Below, one piece after another: positions 8,304 through 16,393 of a stretch of DNA of 64,000 nucleotides (position 1 is the first letter of the stretch; every line of letters begins with the position of its first letter). Origin of the DNA: Rhodobacteraceae bacterium EhC02 (lineage in GTDB: Bacteria; Pseudomonadota; Alphaproteobacteria; Rhodobacterales; Rhodobacteraceae); contig LXYH01000003.1 of the NCBI GenBank assembly GCA_001650895.1, forward strand, positions 1-64,000, given 5' to 3'. The position numbers and the translations under genes are program-made. The notes under the pieces are model-generated. The model was not told the DNA's origin and did no database searches. It saw nothing but the letters and a program-made list of their open reading frames with translations.

Positions 8304-10544
8304 TCAGGTCAAAAGCGGGAACTGGTCCAGCAAGGGCAGGCTGCGTGCGCGCGTTCCTGTCAGGTCGAACAGCGCATTGGCCAGCGCGGGCATCGACGGG
8401 GGTGTTCCGGGTTCACCCACGCCCGACATGTGCCGGTTTGTTTCCAGAATGCGCGTCTCGATCATCGGCGTGTTGTGCAGCCTAAGGGCGTCGTAATCCG
8501 GGAAGTTGCCCTGGTCGACGGCGCCATCGGCAAAGGTGATCTGCCCGAAGACCGCAGCCGACAGGCCATAGATCAGGCCGCCTTCCAGTTGCGCGCGGAT
8601 ATTGCCGGGATCCAGTGCAAGGCCCACATCCGCCGCGATCCAGGCGCGGTTGATGCGGATCGTGCCATCCTCGTCGATCACCTCGATCACCTGGGCCACC
8701 GGACAGCCGAAGCTGTAGGTAAAGCCCACGCCACGCCCCACGCCATCGGGGGTCTGGCCAGTCCAGCCCGACATGTTGCGCACCGCCTCCAGCGTGCCGG
8801 CGGAGGGTGCGTGCGCCTCGCGCATCATCGCCAGGCGAAACGCCAGCGGATCGGCGCCCGCGGCATGGGCCATCTCGTCGATGAAGGTGTCGTGAAAGAA
8901 CCCGTTGAAGGAGTTGCCGACCGCGCGCCAGAAACCCACGGGGATATCCATCTCGGCCAGATAGCCCCGGATGCGGTAGTTGGGGATGGCATAGGGCTGA
9001 TCGAAGGCGCCTTCCACATGGCCCTTGTCGGGGCCGGGCGGGGCAAAGCCCGCCAGCCGCTGGCCCGCCTGACGCGTGGTCGATTGCGCGGCGATCTGCC
9101 CGTCCAGCAATACCGCGCGCCCGTCCTGCACCGCGCCACGGAAACGCGCGATGGCGCCGGGGCGATAGAAATCATGGCGCATGTCCTCTTCGCGCGACCA
9201 TGTCAGCTGCACCGGCGTGCCGGGCATGGCGGCGGCCAGCCGCGCGGCATAGACCGCGTAATCGCTTTCGCCGCGCCGTCCGAACCCGCCGCCCAGAAGG
9301 GTCGTGTGCACGGTCACCTGTTCCGGCGGCAGGCCCGTGGCCTCGGCGCATTTGCCCTGGATGATCACCGGCGCCTGATTGCCGCACCAGACGGTCAGAC
9401 CATCCGCCGTCATATGGGCGGTGGCGTTCATCGGCTCCATCGTGGCATGGGCCAGGTAGGGCAGGCGGTATTCGGCGGTGACCTCGGTCGCGCCCTGCGG
9501 GATCGCGTCGGGGTCGCCGTCATCGCGCATGGTGGAATTGGGGCTGCCGTCAAAGGCGGCCGCGATCAGGGCAAAGGCGTCTTCGGTCGTTTGCGGATTG
9601 TCGGAGGGGGCCCAGTCGATCACGACGGCCTCGGCGGCCTGCATGGCGATCCATGTGTTGTTGGCCACCACGGCGATCCCGTCGCCTAGGTTGACCACAC
9701 GCTCCACGCCCGCCATTGCCATCGCGGGGGCGGGGTCGAAGCTGCGCATGCCCGCGCCCAGGGCCGGGTTGCGGCGCAGGGCCGCGAAGGCCATCCCCTC
9801 CAGCCGGACATCGATGCCGAAGGTGGCGGTGCCGGTGACCTTGGCGGGGATGTCGAGGCGTGGCATGGATTTGCCCAGGTATTTCCAGTCCGCCGCGGGG
9901 CGCAGGGTCACATCCTGCACCGGGTCCAGCCGGGCCGCCTCCGCCGCCAGTTCGACATAGGACAGCCGCGTGCCATCGGGGGCGATGACATGGCCCGCCT
10001 CGGTCGCAAGCGTATCGCGCGACAGCCCAAGGCGTTGCGCCGCCGCTTCTTTCAGCGTTTCGCGGGCCGTGGCCCCGGCCTGTCGCATCCGGTCGAAAGC
10101 GTCCACCGTCGAGGTGGATCCGCCCGTGACCTGCAGCGACATCATCTTGGGCAGCACCGACAGGGCCTGTTTCAGGCTATGCTGCATGTCGGTCAGGGCA
10201 TAGTCCTTGAAGGGCATGCCCGCGCCCATCAGCGCGCCGTTGTAATAGGCCTGTGCGGGTGGGCCGTGCAGGGTGGTGATGTCTTCCCAGGCGACATCCA
10301 GCTCCTCTGCGACCATGGCGGCGAGGGTGGAATGGATGCCCTGTCCCATCTCGGCGCGCGGCGTGATGATCGTGACGCCATCGGCGTTGATCAGCACGAA
10401 AGGGTTCAGCGCCGCGCCCTGGTCGGGCGACAGCGGGTTGGGCGGGGTCTGGCGTGCCTTGTAGATGCCGAAGGCCACGCCCCCTGCGATGGCGACGGAG
10501 CCGATCAGGAACGTGCGGCGGGCGATCTTGCCGATGCTGGCCAT
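8304..10544 (-). CDS. Molybdopterin-binding oxidoreductase large subunit, isoquinoline 1-oxidoreductase beta type
   Basis: A 746-residue subunit of the xanthine dehydrogenase/aldehyde oxidase superfamily, IorB subclass, which hydroxylates N-heterocycles or oxidises aldehydes at a molybdenum-cytosine-dinucleotide centre. An N-terminal RRTFLIGSVAIAGGVAFG is a Tat signal or membrane anchor, placing the enzyme in the periplasm. AEMGQGIHSTLAAMVAEELD near residue 64 and GGGFGRRGESDYA near 418 are cofactor contacts. GVGEPGTPPSMPALANA near the C-terminus holds the catalytic glutamate. The gene starts 3 bases after iorA ends; the cofactor gene moaA is elsewhere in this window. No FAD subunit or cytochrome partner is adjacent, so the electron acceptor and substrate are unknown. 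Confidence 0.9.
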   Translation of the reverse strand: MASIGKIARRTFLIGSVAIAGGVAFGIYKARQTPPNPLSPDQGAALNPFVLINADGVTIITPRAEMGQGIHSTLAAMVAEELDVAWEDITTLHGPPAQAYYNGALMGAGMPFKDYALTDMQHSLKQALSVLPKMMSLQVTGGSTSTVDAFDRMRQAGATARETLKEAAAQRLGLSRDTLATEAGHVIAPDGTRLSYVELAAEAARLDPVQDVTLRPAADWKYLGKSMPRLDIPAKVTGTATFGIDVRLEGMAFAALRRNPALGAGMRSFDPAPAMAMAGVERVVNLGDGIAVVANNTWIAMQAAEAVVIDWAPSDNPQTTEDAFALIAAAFDGSPNSTMRDDGDPDAIPQGATEVTAEYRLPYLAHATMEPMNATAHMTADGLTVWCGNQAPVIIQGKCAEATGLPPEQVTVHTTLLGGGFGRRGESDYAVYAARLAAAMPGTPVQLTWSREEDMRHDFYRPGAIARFRGAVQDGRAVLLDGQIAAQSTTRQAGQRLAGFAPPGPDKGHVEGAFDQPYAIPNYRIRGYLAEMDIPVGFWRAVGNSFNGFFHDTFIDEMAHAAGADPLAFRLAMMREAHAPSAGTLEAVRNMSGWTGQTPDGVGRGVGFTYSFGCPVAQVIEVIDEDGTIRINRAWIAADVGLALDPGNIRAQLEGGLIYGLSAAVFGQITFADGAVDQGNFPDYDALRLHNTPMIETRILETNRHMSGVGEPGTPPSMPALANALFDLTGTRARSLPLLDQFPLLT

Positions 10545-10547
10545 GGC

Positions 10548-11012
10548 TCAGGCCTCCTTCAATGCGCGGGCGGCGTCATGGATTGCGGCGCGGATGCGGG
10601 GATAGGTGCCGCAGCGACACAGGTTGCCCTGCATGGCGGCGTCGATCTCGGCGTCGGTCGGTTCGGGCGTTTCGGCCAGCAGGCTGGCGGCCTGCATGAT
10701 CTGCCCGGACTGGCAATAGCCGCATTGCGCCACCTGGTGGGCCACCCATGCCTCTTGCAGCGCATGCATTGCATCGGGCGTGCCCAGCCCCTCGATGGTG
10801 GTGACAGCCCCCCAGACATCGCCAAGCGCCACCTGACACGAGCGCACGGCCTCGCCCTCGATATGCACGGTGCAGGCGCCACAGGCGGCCACGCCGCAGC
10901 CGAACTTGGTGCCGGTCAGCCCGACCGCATCGCGCAGCACCCACAGAAGGGGCACCTCGGGCGGCAGATCGACGCTGTGGGTGGTTCCGTTGATGGTCAG
11001 GGTGGTCGCCAT
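10548..11012 (-). CDS. (2Fe-2S)-binding small subunit, isoquinoline 1-oxidoreductase alpha type
   Basis: A 154-residue iron-sulfur subunit that passes electrons from the molybdenum centre. The plant-ferredoxin-like cluster uses Cys39, Cys44, Cys47 and Cys59 (CGVAACGAC then a distal Cys), and the second 2Fe-2S domain uses Cys97, Cys100, Cys132 and Cys134 (CGYC, CRC). I chose ATG 11012 ([10 protein letters not shown]) because GGAG lies 9 bases upstream; the longer frame would add 12 unusual residues. It has no signal of its own and is presumably carried out of the cell by its Tat-tagged partner. Confidence 0.92.
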   Translation of the reverse strand: MATTLTINGTTHSVDLPPEVPLLWVLRDAVGLTGTKFGCGVAACGACTVHIEGEAVRSCQVALGDVWGAVTTIEGLGTPDAMHALQEAWVAHQVAQCGYCQSGQIMQAASLLAETPEPTDAEIDAAMQGNLCRCGTYPRIRAAIHDAARALKEA

Positions 11013-11061
11013 GGGCTTGCTCCGCCTTGCAGGAAAGGGTAATGACAAAATGGTCTTTAAA

Positions 11062-11089
11062 TGTCAAATTGTCAATCTGTGAAATTGAC
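11062..11089. promoter_or_regulatory. Candidate promoter/operator between iorA and tetR
   Basis: The only AT-rich part of the 107-base divergent gap. Two copies of TGTCAA (11062-11067 and 11070-11075) read TTGACA, a perfect -35 element, towards iorA. GTCAAT (11071-11076) and ATTGAC (11084-11089) form an inverted repeat with a 7-base gap that a dimeric repressor could bind. Binding by the neighbouring TetR protein is inference. Confidence 0.4.
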
Positions 11090-11119
11090 GAAATGGATGG
11101 ATTACGTCACAAGGTCAGC

Positions 11120-11725
11120 ATGGAAGAGCAGACAGGCAGCACCACGGCGCAGGATCCGCGCCAGATGGCGATCCTCAAGGCCGCGTTCGAGGCCTTCTCG
11201 AGCTATGGGTTTCGCCGCACCTCGATGGAGGACATCGCCCGCGGCGCGGGCATGTCAAGGGCGGCGCTCTACCTGCATTACCGCAACAAGGAAGACATCT
11301 TCCGCTCCCTCACCCAATTCTACTACGACGATGCGGTCGCGCAGGTGCAAGCGGTGCTTGCGCGCGATCTGCCGGCGGGCGCGGCGCTGGAACAGGCCTT
11401 CGCGGCACAGGCGGGCCAGAGTTTCGAGGCGCTTTTGTCCTCGCCCCATGGGGATGAGTTGCTGGATACGAAATATGCCCATGGTGCCGATATCGCGCGG
11501 GCAGGCGAGGCGCGTCTGGTCGCGGTCTATGCCGACTGGTTGCGCCGGCAGGAGGTGGCGGGCCGCATCAGCCTTGATGTCGGCGCGGGCGATGCCGCGA
11601 CACTGGCCGCCACGATGATGGCGGCGCTGCACGGGCTCAAGTCGCCCATGCCGACGCCTGACGCCTACCGCGCCGGCGCGGCCATGCTGGCGCGCGTCTT
11701 CGCACAGGCCCTGATGCCGCGCTGA
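11120..11725 (+). CDS. TetR/AcrR family transcriptional regulator
   Basis: A 201-residue repressor-like protein. The N-terminal helix-turn-helix is TSMEDIARGAGMSRAALYLH, about residues 36-55, followed by YRNKEDIFRSL; the rest is a helical ligand-binding domain typical of TetR. It is transcribed away from iorA-iorB, so it probably controls them and senses their substrate. The frame is open 93 bases upstream; ATG 11120 gives a normal length, though ATG 11093 (MDGLRHKV) is also possible. The gene end is followed after 8 bases by the gene-end repeat. Confidence 0.88.
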   Translation: MEEQTGSTTAQDPRQMAILKAAFEAFSSYGFRRTSMEDIARGAGMSRAALYLHYRNKEDIFRSLTQFYYDDAVAQVQAVLARDLPAGAALEQAFAAQAGQSFEALLSSPHGDELLDTKYAHGADIARAGEARLVAVYADWLRRQEVAGRISLDVGAGDAATLAATMMAALHGLKSPMPTPDAYRAGAAMLARVFAQALMPR

Positions 11726-11733
11726 GCGGCCCT

Positions 11734-11756
11734 GTTTCTTCTTGCCTCAAATATCC
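11734..11756 (+). repeat. Gene-end repeat, copy 1
   Basis: A 23-base element, GTTTCTTCTTGC then CTC then AAATATCC, 8 bases after the tetR stop and reading in the direction of that gene. It differs from copy 2 at one base and, together with the preceding bases, shares the 20-base run CGGCCCTGTTTCTTCTTGCC with copy 3. Confidence 0.75.
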
Positions 11757-11784
11757 AATCCGCCGGGATCGGCCGGGCAGGGCG

Positions 11785-12621
11785 TCACAGATCGGTGCGC
11801 AGGTGCCAGAGTTCGGGGAAAAGCTCCACCTCCAGCATCCGCCTGAGATAGCTGACCCCGCCGGTGCCGCCGGTGCCGCGCTTGAAGCCGATCACGCGCT
11901 CGACCGTGGTGACATGGTTGAACCGCCAGCGCCGGAAATAATCCTCGAAATCCATCAGTTTCTCGGCAAGCTCGTAAAGCTCCCAATGGGTCTGGGGCGC
12001 GCGGTAGACCGTGGTCCATGCCGCCTTGACCGCCTCTGACGGGGCATAGGCCTGGCCCAGGTCGCGCGACAGCACCGCCTCGGGCAAGGGGACCGCCCGG
12101 TCCAGCAGCCGCAGCGCCACGTCATAGAGCGAGGGCTGATCCAGCTCTGCTTCAAGCAGCGCCGTGATCCCGGGCCGATGGGCATGGGGGCGCAGCATGG
12201 CCCGGTTGCGGTTGCCCAGCATGAATTCGATCTGCCGATACTGGTGCGACTGAAAGCCCGAGGATTGCCCCAGCGCGTTGCGAAAGGCGGTGTAGTCGCT
12301 GGGCGTCATGGTGCGCAGCACGTCCCACGCGTTGTTCAGTTGCTCGAAGATCCGCGCCACGCGCGCCAGCATCTTGAAGGCGGGGCGCAGCTGGCCCTCG
12401 GACAGGGCGGTGCGGGCGGCGGCGATCTCGTGGATGGCCAGGCGCATCCACAGTTCCGAGGTCTGGTGCTGGATGATGAACAGCATCTCGTCATGGGTGT
12501 CGGTGCGCGGCTGCTGCGCGCCAAGGATCAGGTCCAGCGACAGGTAGTCGCCATAGGACATGCGCCCGTCAAAGGACATCTGTGCGCCTTCCGTGGCGGG
12601 ATCGTAGGGGGGCTTGGTCAT
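11785..12621 (-). CDS. kynA: Tryptophan 2,3-dioxygenase
   Basis: A 278-residue heme enzyme that opens the indole ring of L-tryptophan to N-formylkynurenine, the first step of the kynurenine pathway. Matching blocks are [14 protein letters not shown] near residue 50, [20 protein letters not shown] near 120, and [20 protein letters not shown] near 230, which carries the proximal heme histidine, and then GGVSYLR. Start at 12621 (MTKPPYDPA) gives the usual length; upstream residues of the open frame are not family-like. kynU lies upstream on the same strand, separated by 188 bases holding a repeat copy, so the two may be partly uncoupled. Confidence 0.96.
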   Translation of the reverse strand: MTKPPYDPATEGAQMSFDGRMSYGDYLSLDLILGAQQPRTDTHDEMLFIIQHQTSELWMRLAIHEIAAARTALSEGQLRPAFKMLARVARIFEQLNNAWDVLRTMTPSDYTAFRNALGQSSGFQSHQYRQIEFMLGNRNRAMLRPHAHRPGITALLEAELDQPSLYDVALRLLDRAVPLPEAVLSRDLGQAYAPSEAVKAAWTTVYRAPQTHWELYELAEKLMDFEDYFRRWRFNHVTTVERVIGFKRGTGGTGGVSYLRRMLEVELFPELWHLRTDL

Positions 12622-12642
12622 GGTGGCCTCTGGTTCTGCTGC

Positions 12643-12666
12643 GCGGCACCAGGGGTCAGGCGCCGC
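12643..12666 (-). other. Stem-loop next to repeat copy 2
   Basis: Read on minus, GCGGCGCC and GGTGCCGC pair over 8 bases (one G-U pair) around an 8-base loop, 3 bases after the repeat core and 21 bases before kynA. It could stop or weaken transcription coming from kynU, but it lacks a T tract. Confidence 0.4.
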
Positions 12667-12669
12667 AAT

Positions 12670-12692
12670 GGATATTTGAAGCAAGAAGAAAC
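12670..12692 (-). repeat. Gene-end repeat, copy 2
   Basis: Reads GTTTCTTCTTGC then TTC then AAATATCC on the minus strand, one base different from copy 1. It lies 13 bases after the stop of a possible 34-codon ORF that overlaps the kynU stop, and ahead of kynA. Copies 1 and 2 flank kynA in opposite orientation. Confidence 0.75.
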
Positions 12693-12705
12693 GAGAGGGA
12701 GGGGG

Positions 12706-12810
12706 TCAGGCGTTCAGGGCCGCGCAATTGGCCAGCCGCCGCCACAGCGCCGCCCAGCCCGCGGGGCGGCAGAGGGGCAGGGTATCGGTGGCGGGGTGCT
12801 GGAACTGCAT
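12706..12810 (-). CDS. Possible 34-residue ORF coupled to kynU
   Basis: An ATG shares one base with the kynU stop (TGATG) and opens 34 codons starting MQFQHPATDTLPLC and ending LANCAALNA. It includes an Ala/Trp/Arg-rich stretch (GWAALWRRLAN) and three cysteines. I recognise no family. The close coupling and the gene-end repeat 13 bases after its stop suggest that it may be translated, but it could equally be chance or the remnant of a longer gene. Confidence 0.3.
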   Translation of the reverse strand: MQFQHPATDTLPLCRPAGWAALWRRLANCAALNA

Positions 12811-14003
12811 CAGGTCACGCGGGCGCGGGTCTTGTATTCGGGCTGGTCCCAGAGCCAGTTCGTCATCACATCGGCGATGATGGTGATGGCACTGTCCACA
12901 TCACCCTGGTCGATGAATAGCGGGGTAAAGCCGAAGCGCATGATGTCGGGGGCGCGGAAATCGCCCACCACGCCGCGCGCGATCAGCGCCTGCATCGCGG
13001 CATAGCCGTCGGGGAAGCGGAAGGAGACCTGGCTGCCGCGCAGCGCGGAATCGCGGGGGGTGGCGAGCGTCAGCATCGGGCAGCTGGCCTCGATCCCCGT
13101 GATGAACCGTTCGGTCAGCGCGATGGAGGCTGTGCGGATGTCCTGCATCGTGGTCATGTCCCAGATGTCGAGCGCGGCCTCCAGCGCGGCCAGCGCCAGC
13201 ACAGGGGGCGTGCCCACGCGCATCCGTTCGATGCCTGCGCCGGGGCGGTAGGCGGCGTCGAAGGCAAAGGGGGCCGCATGGCCAAGCCAGCCCGACAGGG
13301 CCGGGCGCGCCGCATCGGCATGGCGGGGCGCCACATAGATGAAGGCGGGCGCGCCGGGGCCGCCGTTGAGATACTTGTAGGTGCAGCCCACTGCGAAATC
13401 AGCGCCTGCGCCCGCCAGATCGACGGGCAGCGCGCCTGCGCTATGGGCCAGGTCCCAGATCGTCAGCGCGCCCGCCGCATGGGCGCGCGCGGTCAGATCG
13501 GCCATGTCATGCTTGCGCCCGGTGCGGTAATCGACCTCGGTGATCAGGGTGACGGCGACATCCTCGGTGATGCTGGCGGCCACATCCTCGGGGGCGACCA
13601 CGCGCAATTCATGCCCCCGGCCCAGCGAGGCGATCAGCCCCTCGGCCATATATAGATCGGAAGGGAAGTTGCCGCTGTCCGACAGGATCACCCGGCGGTC
13701 GGGGCGCATTTCCAAGGCCGAGGCCAGTGCCTGGTAGACCTTGATCGACAGCGTGTCGCCCATGACCACGTGGCCCGCCTCTGCCCCGATCAGCCGCGCG
13801 ATGCGGTCGCCCACGCGGGTGGGCTGTTCCATCCAGCCGGCCTTGTTCCAGCCGGTGATCAGCATCTGGCCCCATTCGTCGGTGATGACGCGGGTCAGGC
13901 GGTCGGCGGCGCCGCGCGGCAGCGGGCCCAGCGAGTTCCCGTCGAGATAGATCATCCCGTCGGGAATGTGGAACATCGCCTTGGTCGCGGAAAAGTCGGT
14001 CAT
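12810..14003 (-). CDS. kynU: Kynureninase
   Basis: A 397-residue PLP enzyme that splits kynurenine into anthranilate and alanine. The start MTDFSATKAMFHIPDGMIYL and LDGNSLGP near residue 20 are typical; IWDLAHSAGALPVDL near 170 contributes the PLP-binding aspartate, and the lysine in CTYKYLNGGPG near 195-205 forms the Schiff base. GVVGDFRAPDIMRFGFTPLF near 345 is the conserved C-terminal block. Together with kynA it gives tryptophan to anthranilate, but the arylformamidase (kynB) needed between them is not here. The 93 bases upstream hold its promoter or leader, including AAATATCCCGGGGG, which resembles the right half of the gene-end repeat. Confidence 0.96.
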   Translation of the reverse strand: MTDFSATKAMFHIPDGMIYLDGNSLGPLPRGAADRLTRVITDEWGQMLITGWNKAGWMEQPTRVGDRIARLIGAEAGHVVMGDTLSIKVYQALASALEMRPDRRVILSDSGNFPSDLYMAEGLIASLGRGHELRVVAPEDVAASITEDVAVTLITEVDYRTGRKHDMADLTARAHAAGALTIWDLAHSAGALPVDLAGAGADFAVGCTYKYLNGGPGAPAFIYVAPRHADAARPALSGWLGHAAPFAFDAAYRPGAGIERMRVGTPPVLALAALEAALDIWDMTTMQDIRTASIALTERFITGIEASCPMLTLATPRDSALRGSQVSFRFPDGYAAMQALIARGVVGDFRAPDIMRFGFTPLFIDQGDVDSAITIIADVMTNWLWDQPEYKTRARVT

Positions 14004-14096
14004 CGGGCCCCCGGGATATTTTAAGCCTAAAGCATTTGCTGTCGAAGTAGACCCTGCGCCCCGGTTTGTCCACTGAAAACCCGTCGGACCGCAGGG

Positions 14097-14858
14097 TCAG
14101 CGCACCTGTCCGCCTGCCATTTCGATGCATTGCGCATTGATGGACCCCGACAGCGGATGGCACAGCCACAGGGCCGCCGTCGCCACCTCTTCGACCGAGA
14201 TCAGGCGCTTGTGGCGGTTGCTGTCTGCCATGGCCTGACGCGCCTGTTCTGCGGTCATGCCGGTGCGTTTCGCGATGGATTCCGATTGCAGCACCACGAT
14301 ATCGGTTTCCACGTAGCCGGGGCAGAGGGCGTTGAAGGTGATGGGACCGGCCATGTGTTCCTCGGAATAGGACCGCACCAGCCCGATCACCCCGTGTTTC
14401 GATGCGGAATAGGCGCCCGCGCCTTTCAGCCCGCGCAGGCCCGCCAGCGACGAGACCACGATCACCCGGCCCCAGTCGGTGCCCAGCATGCCGCGCATCG
14501 CCTCGCGGATGGTCAGGAAGGCGCCGTCCAGATTGGTGCGCATGATGCGGTGCCAGAAGTCGAGATCGGTTTTCTGCAGGCTCTTGCCCTCGGCGATGCC
14601 CGCATTGGCGATCAGGATCTGGATCGGGCCGCGCGCGGTAACGGCGGCGGTGATGCCCTCGACGATCTGCGCCTCGTCCATCACGTCCATGACCAGCGGG
14701 TGCAAGCCGGGTGTCGCGCGGGCCGCCGCCTCGAGCACATCGGCGCGGCGGCCGGTGATGGTGACCTGGGCGCCCTCGGCGGCCAGGGCTTGCGCGATGG
14801 CAAGGCCAATGCCGGTGCCGCCGCCAGTGACAAGCGCGTGTTTGCCTGCGTGTATCAT
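14097..14858 (-). CDS. SDR family NAD(P)-dependent oxidoreductase
   Basis: A 253-residue classical short-chain dehydrogenase. The nucleotide-binding motif is TGGGTGIG at residues 10-17, with NAG near 87, the catalytic serine in VVSSLAG near 136, and YSASK near 149-153; the family-typical CPGYVETDI follows near 180. Start at 14858 (MIHAGKHALVTGG) has GGGAGG 7 bases upstream. Its order is 3-hydroxyacyl or 3-hydroxybutyrate dehydrogenase-like, but SDR substrates cannot be read reliably from sequence. It lies upstream of kynU on the same strand and divergent from the MBL gene. Confidence 0.88.
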   Translation of the reverse strand: MIHAGKHALVTGGGTGIGLAIAQALAAEGAQVTITGRRADVLEAAARATPGLHPLVMDVMDEAQIVEGITAAVTARGPIQILIANAGIAEGKSLQKTDLDFWHRIMRTNLDGAFLTIREAMRGMLGTDWGRVIVVSSLAGLRGLKGAGAYSASKHGVIGLVRSYSEEHMAGPITFNALCPGYVETDIVVLQSESIAKRTGMTAEQARQAMADSNRHKRLISVEEVATAALWLCHPLSGSINAQCIEMAGGQVR

Positions 14859-15010
14859 GGTATCCTCCCTGTTTGCGGGCCAGACTACCGCCCCTGCGCC
14901 CGGTGGCAAGTGTGCGCAACGGCCCGCGTCGCAAGGTCACTTTACAATGACATTCGCTTCTGTGAATGTGACGTGCGAACGGGCATGTGCCCCGAGGAGT
15001 GGAGGTTCCG

Positions 15011-15964
15011 ATGAAACGCAGTTTCCCCTTGGCCGCCGTCATGGCGTTGCTGGCCGCACAGGCCATGGCAAGCGAGGATATCGCGGACAAATATCCGCAG
15101 TCCGAGCTTTATGACAAACCGGTCGAGGTGATCCCGCATGTCTGGTCCGCGATCGGCGCGACGGCCCCGCCCACCTATGAGAACGCGGGCCACAACAACA
15201 ACCTGTCCTTCGTGGTGACGGGCGATGGCGTCGTGGTGGTCAACGGCAGCGCCTCGGCACGGCTGGCGGCGGCGCTGCATGACGAGATCAAGGCGATCAC
15301 CGATCAGCCGGTGAAGCTGGTGATCAATGAAAACGGGCAGGGCCATGCCATGCTGGGCAATTCCTACTGGGCCGACCTGGGGGTGGATATCCTGGCCCAT
15401 GTGGATGCGATCGCCGAGGTCGAGGCGCATGGCGGTGCCATCCTTGCGGGGATGCAGGGCTACAACAAGGACCGGGCCGAGGGGACGCGCGTGGCCGTGC
15501 CGAACCTGTCCTTCGAGGACCGGTATGAATTCACCATGGGCGATGTGGCCTTCGAGGTGCTGCATCTTGGCCCCGCGCATGGCCCCGGTGATACGCAGGT
15601 CTGGATACCGCAGTGGAACATCATGATCGCGGGTGACATCGCCTTTCACGAGCGCATGCCGCCGATCTTTGCCGATACCTGCACCTCGTGCTGGATCGAG
15701 ACATGGGAGACGGGGCTGGAACCCCTGAACCCGACCTATATCATCCCCGGCCATGGTCATCCCACGAACCTTGCGCAGGTGCGCCGCTACACCCGCGATT
15801 ACCTGGTGGACCTGCGCGACAAGATCGGCGCGCATCTTGAGGCAGGCGGCGATCTTGCCAGCGCCTTCTATGTGGACCAGGAACGCTGGCGGCATCTGGA
15901 CACCTTCGAGGAACTGGCCACCAAGAACGCGGGCCGCGTCTTCGAGGAGATGGAATTCGAATGA
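15011..15964 (+). CDS. Exported metallo-beta-lactamase-fold protein with degenerate metal site
   Basis: A 317-residue protein with a signal peptide (residues 1-20, cut after AQAMA) and an MBL fold. The metal motif HxHxDH is altered: the aligned segment is NENGQGHAML, so Glu107, Gly109 and Gly111 replace the two histidines and the aspartate and only His112 remains. His180 (GPAHGPGD), Asp199 (IAGD) and His248 (IPGHGHP) are kept. The early VIDTG-type motif reads VVVNGS. A CTSC pair is at 214-217. It should act in the periplasm; either a single altered metal site or a non-catalytic role is possible. GGAGG lies 6 bases before ATG 15011. It overlaps the exported rhodanese by 4 bases, which hints at sulfur chemistry. 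Confidence 0.82.
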   Translation: MKRSFPLAAVMALLAAQAMASEDIADKYPQSELYDKPVEVIPHVWSAIGATAPPTYENAGHNNNLSFVVTGDGVVVVNGSASARLAAALHDEIKAITDQPVKLVINENGQGHAMLGNSYWADLGVDILAHVDAIAEVEAHGGAILAGMQGYNKDRAEGTRVAVPNLSFEDRYEFTMGDVAFEVLHLGPAHGPGDTQVWIPQWNIMIAGDIAFHERMPPIFADTCTSCWIETWETGLEPLNPTYIIPGHGHPTNLAQVRRYTRDYLVDLRDKIGAHLEAGGDLASAFYVDQERWRHLDTFEELATKNAGRVFEEMEFE

Positions 15965-16386
15965 CACATCTCTTGAGGGCCCTGGCCCTGTCTGCCGCGC
16001 TGGGCCTGCCATTGGCCGCGCAGGCCGAGGAAACGCTGGCCGAGGCGATCACCGGCTACATGGATTTCGCCACCTATGATTCCGGCATCATCGTGCCGGA
16101 ACAGCTGGACCGGACCGTGTTCGAGGCGGCGCTTTTCGTCGATACGCGCGATGCCGCGCAATTTGCGGCGGGACATGTTCCGGGGGCGGTGCATATCGAA
16201 TGGCGCGAGGTGCCGGGACGGCTGGATGAATTGCCCGACAGCGGGATGGTCATCCTTTATTGCAACACCGGCAGCCTGTCGGCGCAGGCCGCCTTTGCCG
16301 CGCGGTTGCTGGGGCGCGAGAAGGTGCTGGTCCTGCAGACGGGGTTCGACGGCTGGCAGGCCACCGCCGCCTACAAGCCGGAATGA
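15961..16386 (+). CDS. Exported rhodanese-like domain protein
   Basis: A 141-residue single-domain rhodanese with a signal peptide (cut near AQA at residue 22), so it acts in the periplasm. The domain starts at FVDTRDAAQFAAGHVPGAVH (59-78), and the active-site cysteine is Cys101 in LYCNTGSLS, suited to carrying a persulfide or moving sulfane sulfur. It overlaps the MBL gene by ATGA, and the membrane methyltransferase-like gene starts 7 bases later, so the three are co-expressed. The substrate could be thiosulfate or another low-molecular-weight sulfur species; that is inferred. Confidence 0.9.
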   Translation: MTHLLRALALSAALGLPLAAQAEETLAEAITGYMDFATYDSGIIVPEQLDRTVFEAALFVDTRDAAQFAAGHVPGAVHIEWREVPGRLDELPDSGMVILYCNTGSLSAQAAFAARLLGREKVLVLQTGFDGWQATAAYKPE

Positions 16387-16393
16387 GGCGCGG

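Noticed and set aside
14012-14026. GGGATATTTTAAGCC upstream of kynU as a repeat copy
   Set aside because: Only the AAATATCC half matches on the minus strand; the TTTCTTCTTGC half is absent, so it is at most a partial relic.
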